From the NCBI GenBank assembly GCA_023213395.1, contig CM041465.1, positions 88,729,741 through 88,793,740 on the forward strand: a stretch of 64,000 nucleotides of DNA, in the 5' to 3' direction. Numbering within the stretch: the first letter of the stretch is position 1; every line of letters starts with the position of its first letter. Origin of the DNA: Cycas panzhihuaensis (taxonomy: Eukaryota; Cycadophyta). Under the pieces are notes generated by a model. It made no database searches. It worked only from the letters and a program-made list of their open reading frames with translations, and was not told where the DNA came from. Position numbers and translations under genes: made by a program. Below are positions 57,166 to 64,000 of this stretch, in pieces.

Positions 57166-57844
57166 TTAAATTTGGACATCCACTAATGGTTCTAAGACTT
57201 CAAATTTAGACAATGTCTTTCTAGTCCATTGTCTTACATTCCTAGCACTAGTCACTTGTTCATGTAGATCACCCAGTTCCTTCCAACTAGGCAATTGTAC
57301 CATTTGAGCAGTTGCCAATGCAACCAATATCAACACTTCCTAGGTTTTTTAAATATCTCCCACTTCAACACAAAAACCTTTCAAAATTGGGAGTAATAAA
57401 ATTTCATCCTCAGATCAACATGGATACTATGCTTGTATTGTTTTTCTGAACATTTTTTAAATAAGATTCATCAGTCCCCAGGTCAAGATACTTATTAAAT
57501 TCTCCTCTGAATTTCCTTTGCATCATCCTTAGATGTGCTCTAGATTTATAATTGTTCTAACCTCCGACTGTGCCTTTCCATGTGACCCAATTTGTCTCTA
57601 GTTGTCATGGTGATCCAAAACTACATCTAGATCATGGGGATGACCAAGAAACTTTCACTGCTATCATATGGTGCATGACCTTGCCTTTTCCTTTGGTTTT
57701 CTGTAGCATCATCAGGCAGACTGTTGTTTCAAGATCACCAGGTTCACATAAAGTACAGACTACAATGCCAAGTTGATTGAACAGATAATTCCTTTGCATA
57801 TGTCCCCAATTTCGCCACTTATGGCATTGTATGCCCTTCACCAA
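57166..57844 (-). pseudogene. Unidentified minus-strand coding-like fragments
   Basis: 57,632-57,844 is open and reads GIQCHKWRNWGHMQRNYLFN, like a CCHC knuckle with two cysteines lost, then VVCTLCEPGDLETTVCL. 57,166-57,339 is open for 57 codons and reads MVQLPSWKELGDLHEQVTSA and RNVRQWTRKTLSKFEVL, which looks like real protein. Nothing recognisable lies between. They may be parts of one old gag-type or host gene. I cannot name a family. Confidence 0.4.
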
Positions 57845-57849
57845 TTCAG

Positions 57850-60400
57850 GGCCTATGATGGACCTTTATCTATTTTATCCTTCTCGAGTTCCATGCTTGG
57901 CTTTTAAATTAAAACTAGAGTCGCGTGTATCATGCGGCATTGTATTACTTATATAACAGTAATGACCTGATATTCTCAGATGACTGACTTCTACAAATAT
58001 TCTAGGATCATTTTTCTGTCAAGTGCCCATATGGCTCGTGAATATGACAAAACAATTATCTTTTAGAAGTCAATTTATATTATCATATTCCTGATTGACT
58101 TCCTTGCAATGATGCATATGTCTGATTATAAATACTTCTTGATATCAGAATGGTACCTATGATTCTATGCTCGTAGAAGACATTGCACCTTGCAATGGCC
58201 ATGAACTCAATAGCCCATGCACCAAACATTGTCTCTTAGTAGTTGTTCTTTAACTGGTACGTTAAACTTTTATAGAGCCTGAATCAATTGGTCTACAACA
58301 TGCAGCAAAGTTTGAATCGATGAATCAGCATTGCAGCCATCTCACCTTCTAATTCAATTGCAAAATTGACTTTTTCATCAACAATTTTGGATTCTATTAT
58401 CGAATTGCAATTCTTATTGTTTGAGAAATCCCATTTACAAAATAATTGTTGCATTGTTTCTCATCCAATTGATATGTACTTTGAACAAACACTCCAAACA
58501 TCACAAGGCAAAAGCTTGGAAGGTTTCTCCTGCTTGTATCTGCAGATTCCTTAATTCCATGAAGGTTGATTACCTTAACTTCTAATGGCCAAATGCTTTG
58601 TTACATTCATCCTAAGTTTTTGTAGCAGTGCCCATTTACATATAGTAGAAACGGTAATATTCACAATAGAAGATCTTCAAAATAATAATAATTCAGCATG
58701 CATACATTATATCACAGCAGATTTCTAGCATAAACATAATGAAATCACCCACAGAATAATATCATGAAGTGCAACAGTAATACGACAGAATTATAATAAA
58801 CTAATAATATCTTACAGCAGTATCTTCCCTCTTCAAGGTGAGGTGTCCTCCAAGTTCGCAGAGCAGTGCCTAATGGCCATAAGCCATCACTTTCAACCAA
58901 TACTAAATTCACTAAGATGATTTACACATGAATGAGGCTCATCTATTTATGCCTTCTTTTTCTTTCTAAGACCATCTATTATTCTATCACTTAATATGAC
59001 TTCATAATAATAATAATTTAGGGATGCAATGACTATCCCTCTTGAAAATACCGACTTCCTCATGAATTTGGAATGCTACAATTCCCCTGCTTTAAAATAC
59101 TTCACCCTCGAAGTATAGGTAGTCTCATGTGGGGTTGCTTGGTCCTGCTTGGCGAAATTTCCAATGCTTCCACTACCTGCCAAGTTTTGGATGTCATAAA
59201 AATTGGGTTTTTTCTTGCACCTTATGCTGGAGACAGTGGAACTTGAACCTATAGGTGCTTGTATCTAGGCTTTATTGCCTGTTGTATTCTGTCTTGTACA
59301 AAAATGATCCTGGGACCTATGTGGTGCCTTTGATGCTTGTACTTGTTTGGCATGGCTCATGGGCTGAGCAGTGATTAGAATACTAAGAAATTTTGTGTGA
59401 AAGGTTATGATGTTGTTTTGGTGTTCAAGAGAAGAATTGATCAAAAGGATCATGGATTGATGATTGCTTAGCATAAAAGAGTGTGGGAGAAGTGAGGTTC
59501 TAAGGGATGATCAGCCATAGATTTTAAGTTGTAGAAAATAAGGATAAAAGGTTATGATGTAAGAAGCATACGAGGTTTGGAAGTTTATTCGAATAGGGTA
59601 GGGCTTAGAAAGGTGTTTGTTAGACCACTAGAATTTTCTGTGGAAAAAACAGATGTGGGATCGATGATAGACGCTCTTTATGGGATAAAGATTTTAATAG
59701 GCATTCAAACGGGATAAAACTATATGAAGAATTTAATGGAAAAAATAGTCTTGGTAGTATAGAATTGTGGGAGTTCGTGATAGATGAGTTTTGTAAGGAA
59801 TGATCATAGTACTAAGAGATGAAATCTGATGAAGTGAGGATTGAAGGTTTAAAATATCTTGTTGAGAACGGTCTATAGGGGTGAAGGACTATGTAAAGGG
59901 AAATTGAGTTTTGTCCTACAAGATACTAGACTTAAGAGGGTTAGGGTTTTGGCCAGCTATAGGATTGGAAAAAGAGGATTTCTTTGAGAGTGGAAAAGAG
60001 AGGACAAATGAAACTACTAAACAAAATGTTCATATGCAGAACAAGATTAAGAACTATGTCAAGTACCTTGTGGATTTCATTTGATTGCATGGACTCTTCC
60101 TTGGTCTACATCCATCTTCAATCTTGTTGTGTTGTTACTCTGTATTGATTCTCCTTGATGCTCCTCGGTGCTTTTCAGCTTCCTTTATCAGCGGTGAGTT
60201 CTTCTCAAGTGACTAAATCACGCTTCGTCATTTGATCAGTGTCTTACGTTGACTTCTCTCACCACCCGTATGAGAATACACTTGTCAAGGGATCACTAAT
60301 CGATAGTCTAGTTAGGGCTTGGTCAACATAGTCATGTTATCACTCTTCATACTGACATCATAACATCAAGTCATCATCATATATCATCACCATGCCATCA

Positions 60401-60492
<92 letters not shown>

Positions 60493-60548
60493 ACAACTCA
60501 ATAGTCATCATGCACAAGATACACAATATTTCCATGTAACTTGTTATT
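57850..60548. other. No gene recognised; microsatellite at the right
   Basis: Short ORFs only. 60,403-60,449 is a (TC)n run and 60,451-60,488 a (TA)n run. I see no LTR pair. Confidence 0.5.
60403..60488. repeat. TC and TA microsatellites
   Basis: About 23 TC and 19 TA units back to back. Confidence 0.97.
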
Positions 60549-61177
60549 TGTAGCATTCCAAAATATGGTCAAAACTATATCATATGACCATTCAAATCAA
60601 AGGTCTTTGAGCAGTATTCCAACAGTTTAGAAGGAAGTTAATTCCGACATTTGTATCAAAAGTTATGACCGTTTAAAGTTTTCAACCTGCCAGTCTTTGG
60701 AGAAGTTTTGGCTAACTTTTATTTGAGTAGTATTAAGGAGAATATAACTCAGTTTTGCCAACTTATATTTGAGCAATATTAAGGAGGATATCACCTAGTT
60801 GGCCAACTTCTATTCTTAGTATTTTGATCACTATAAATAGGAAGTTTGGGCTGCACCCCAACCCATCATTCAAAGATTCCTTTGGCTGTATATTTTCAGC
60901 TTTGGGGCTGCAATTAACTCGCCCATTTGGGCGTTGTAGTTTGGAGGGCTCCTCGCCTCGAAGAGGAAGCTCACTTCTTTAGGAAAGACGATATTTTAAT
61001 GTAATTTCACTCTATTTTTGGTATTATTTGATAGTAAAGATTATTATTTATACGTGGATTCTATAATTCTTGTTCCTGCTCATTTTCTATTGAAAAGCAT
61101 CTAGTTATTGCCTTTCTGTGGATTATTATCTGTATTTTTGAGGAAAACTATTATAAAAGTAGAACTAGATCGCTACA
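60549..61177 (+). repeat. G 5' LTR (629 bp)
   Basis: TGTAGCATTCC to GATCGCTACA. It contains two ~46-bp tandem units (60,712-60,802) that the 3' LTR lacks. Confidence 0.93.
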
Positions 61178-61277
61178 AGTGGTATCAGAGCTTTGTTTCG
61201 AAGGGAAAGGGCAAAGGTAAAAGCTCAAAAAGGTCGATTCAATATTAAAACACATTCTAAGGAAATCTATGCTGGTT

Positions 61278-61440
61278 TCTGGTTTTCTTTGATGATATCC
61301 TGATCTATCGCAAAACATGGGAAGAACACTTGGAACATATAAAGGCAGTTTTGCTCATTCTTGAGAAAGCGCAATTCTTCGCAAATAAGAAAAAGTGCTC
61401 TTTCACAAAGGAGACATTCGTAGCAAGTGGTCATATATGA
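61278..61440 (+). pseudogene. G Gypsy reverse-transcriptase fragment
   Basis: FFDDILIYRKTWEEHLEHIK and ANKKKCSFTKETFVASGHI are the catalytic (FxDD) block and the following block of Ty3/Gypsy RT. The fragment stops at a TGA at 61,439. It lies almost at the PBS, ahead of the gag-like sequence, which is not the normal order. Confidence 0.85.
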
Positions 61441-61529
61441 TGGTTTTGACTAGCAGAGAATATAGATTTTTATCATTGAAGTCAAAATCTTTATTGACAA
61501 AGAGATAGTTGAGAATGATTTTTGACCGA

Positions 61530-61912
61530 AAAGATGTTTGACCTTTTGAGCCCAACAAAGGCATCAATCCAAGAGAATGGGTAGAATGGGTTGAAGCTCA
61601 AAATCAATTCACAGAGAATACAAAAATTGATGATTATTGAGCGGACTTAGAATTGTTCTTGGGAGAAAAAGCTTCTCACTAGTTCAATAATTGGTCCAAC
61701 CAATCAATAAGATAGACCGATTGGTTTTGGTTTTAATGTGCATTTATCAAAATATTTGGACAACAACAAAAAGATCATCAAACCCACAAGCAAAGAGAGG
61801 GTACCAAAGCATCAAAGCAATAGGACAAGAGGGCAAAAGTAAAACAAGAAGGACAAGAAGCAAAGATTTTGCAAGAGCTAAAACAAGAACCAATCTAGAG
61901 GGAACAACATGA
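61530..61912 (+). pseudogene. G gag-like fragment
   Basis: Reads FEPNKGINPREWVEWVEAQN and LELFLGEKASH, similar in layout to a Gypsy gag N-terminus, then a lysine-rich tail (61,691-61,909). Stops interrupt it. Weak assignment. Confidence 0.45.
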
Positions 61913-63005
61913 CTACATAGAAGACTCGAAGCAAGCTCGAGCGATGTAAGAATCTCAAGTCAATATCGAGAAGAAATCCAAAGTGAAGTTACACAGAGGC
62001 AGCACAAAGACAAGGAAGAACAAGTCGATTTTGAAGAAGAATCACAAAAACTTCATGCAAGGTACTCATTGATCTTGTGTTGCACATGCCCATCTCTTTT
62101 GGTAGAATTATTTGTCCTCTCTCTTTTCCTCACTCGAGTCGTAGCAAAATTTTCTTTTCCAAATCCATAGTTAGCCATAATCATAATCTCCTTAACTCTA
62201 GTTTTCTCGTAGGCCAAATCCCAATCCCTCTTTGTAACCCTAGTTCATCCCTTTACTTACATACTTTTTCACCCCCTATAGATCATCCTAAACAGGATAC
62301 TCTACAACTTCAATCTGTTCGTCATATTTCATCTCTTAGTATTACCCCTTACAAAACCCCATTCGTCTTTTCCCAAACCCCTTCAATTTCATATCAACAA
62401 TATTGTTTCTCTCCGTTAAATCTTTTCTTTTGTCTGAATACCATTCCTAAAACCCATTAAAGTCTTTTTTTCATAAAGAACATCTATTGTTGATTCCCCA
62501 TCCATCCTTCTCTCCCAAAAAGTGTTGTGGTCTAACAAAACCTGCACAAATTTTCATCCCCATCCATGGCATATTCCAAAATTTATCCTTTCTTCCTATA
62601 CCTTCAAATTCACAATTCCTCCTTTTCTTTCTCTTTTCACAATAAGCAATTGCCAATCCATGACCCTTACAATCAATTCTTTTTACAAAATCCTCACTTC
62701 TCCTTCCATTAACCATTTCATTTGAAAACAAAATGTGCAAACACAAGGCAAGACAGAGACAAGACAAATGAGACACATCATAGGTCCCAAGATCCTTCTG
62801 ATGTAGAACAAGATACAGCATGTACCTGGCCACAGAAACAAACATCGACAAATTCAAAACACATGCTAGCAAAGCTCCATAGAAGACGCAAGATCAAACC
62901 AAATCTTCATGACCCATGGGATCTAGCACGAGGTGGTTGGAAGATTAGACCGAGCTACAAGCATTTCTCAATACTTGAGGCAAAATATTATTATAGGGAG
63001 GGAAT
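61913..63005 (+). other. G interior, rest
   Basis: Open stretches 62,077-62,457 (serine/phenylalanine-rich, low complexity C-rich DNA) and 62,722-63,120 (polar) show no known domain. The second runs into the 3' LTR. Confidence 0.4.
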
Positions 63006-63544
63006 TGTAGTATTCCAAAATATGGTCAAAACTATATTATGTGACCATTCGAATCAAAGGTCTTTAAACAAGGATTCCAATGGTTCGATGAAAGTAAATT
63101 CGACATTTGTATCAAAATTATGACTGTTTAAAGTTTTTAGCTCGCTAATTTTGGAGAAGTTAAGCCGACTTCTATTCTTAGTATTTTTATCATTATAAAT
63201 AGGAAGTTTGGGCCGCACCCCAACCCATCATTCGGAGATTCCTTTGGCTATATATTTTCGATTCAGGGGCTACAATTAGCTCGCCCATTTAGGGGCTGCG
63301 TTTGGAGGGTTCCTCGCCTCGAAGAGAGAAGCTCACTTCTTCAGGAAAGACTGGTATTTTGATGTAATTTCACTCTATTTTTGGTATTATTTGATAGTAA
63401 AGATTATTATTTACTTCAGTGGATACTATAATTCCTGTTCCTTGTTCATTTTTCTATTGAAAAGCATCTAGTTATTGCCTTTCTGTGGATTATTTTCTAT
63501 ATTTTTAAGGAAAAATGTTCTAAAAGTAGAAGTAGATCGCTACA
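63006..63544 (+). repeat. G 3' LTR (539 bp)
   Basis: TGTAGTATTCC to GATCGCTACA, then TTATT. Confidence 0.93.
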
Positions 63545-64000
63545 TTATTTCATTAAGCAATGTCACTGTCAATGTCTATACATCATTAAGAAGGAGCGAT
63601 TGAGATACATTCCATATGAAACTATATCATTGAATACAAGAATTTAGCTCACACACTAGAGCAAATGATGTATGATCAATTGACTTGGCTCTTAACCTAA
63701 AGCACATGCCACAGGAATGAATAACTCGGCTCTCACACCAAAATGGTGGAACATGCCCCAATGAACACCAAATTACATGCCTTAGAGGAATGGTTATGAC
63801 TTATGTTCACAGCCATTCCTTTTCATGACAAAGTGACTCTTCACTTAATTTCTCATAACAATTAATTAATTACCATACATTCCGTGCATGCGACCATACG
63901 TACATATTCCCATGGATGATGTCATCATGTCTAGAACGTATGGCTCAATTCGAGTGTGTGTTCCATGCGTTTCCTTCTATGTGTTTCGCATGTGTTCTTG
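63545..64000. other. Right flank of G, nothing recognised
   Basis: No ORF or repeat boundary recognised up to the window edge. Confidence 0.5.

Larger units (their letters stand above)
60549..63544 (+). mobile_element. Short LTR element G, Gypsy-derived, TSD TTATT
   Basis: LTRs 60,549-61,177 and 63,006-63,544, flanked by the perfect duplication TTATT (60,544-60,548 and 63,545-63,549). PBS TGGTATCAGAGC at 61,180 and purine tract TTATAGGGAGGGAA before the 3' LTR. Only 1.8 kb inside, with an RT fragment and a gag-like piece, so it depends on other elements. Confidence 0.93.

Noticed and set aside
62077-62457. 127-codon ORF in G
   Set aside because: Serine/phenylalanine-rich translation of CT-rich low-complexity DNA; no domain.

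Overview
This is a piece of a large, AT-rich, retrotransposon-packed seed-plant genome. A conifer or other gymnosperm is my best guess, because so much nested LTR material appears to sit inside one gene's intron, but that is inference. The one confidently recognised host gene is on the minus strand at about 22.9-24.9 kb. It is the 3' part of a type-B response regulator (ARR1/ARR2-type cytokinin transcription factor). The visible exons are a 1.5-kb penultimate exon, beginning inside the GARP DNA-binding domain at the usual ...HLQ|KYR... splice position, and a short last exon coding the conserved C-terminus. The receiver-domain exons and the first half of GARP are not in the window. Everything to the right of 24,863 is therefore either a giant intron of this gene or its upstream neighbourhood.

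Left arm (1-16.9 kb): two related, badly decayed Ty3/Gypsy elements on the plus strand. Gy1 (1-~2.2 kb and its LTR) keeps zinc knuckles, protease and integrase C-terminus. Gy2 (3.1-16.9 kb) keeps all the pol domains as relics plus an extra acidic/coiled-coil ORF before its 3' LTR. Gy2 is interrupted inside protease/RT by a minus-strand Copia element, H (5.7-10.05 kb). Both Gypsy elements carry a perfect hairpin just before the polypurine tract, with a compensatory base-pair change between them.

Middle (16.9-25.2 kb): about 3.7 kb with no recognisable gene, then the 3' flank/UTR and exons of the response regulator.

Right arm (25.2-64 kb): well-bounded LTR insertions. Copia A (25,248-31,324, TSD GTAAG) lacks reverse transcriptase but has near-identical LTRs. 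Next is a nested set: F (31,969-55,597, TSD TTCAC) contains B (32,014-52,529, TSD TAGAA), which contains C (37,062-51,844), which contains D (41,520-46,591, TSD GATCT) and E (46,932-51,557). B appears to be a collapsed tandem dimer. E is a non-autonomous element with a long, unrecognised reading frame whose LTR ends match those of C. Farther right are possible host coding fragments (55.6 and 57.2-57.8 kb) and a short Gypsy-type element, G (60,549-63,544, TSD TTATT).

All coordinates, target-site duplications (TSDs), primer-binding sites (PBSs) and splice calls were read by eye. Family names rest on recognised motifs, not on searches. Almost all transposon ORFs are broken; the best-preserved is D's reverse transcriptase.
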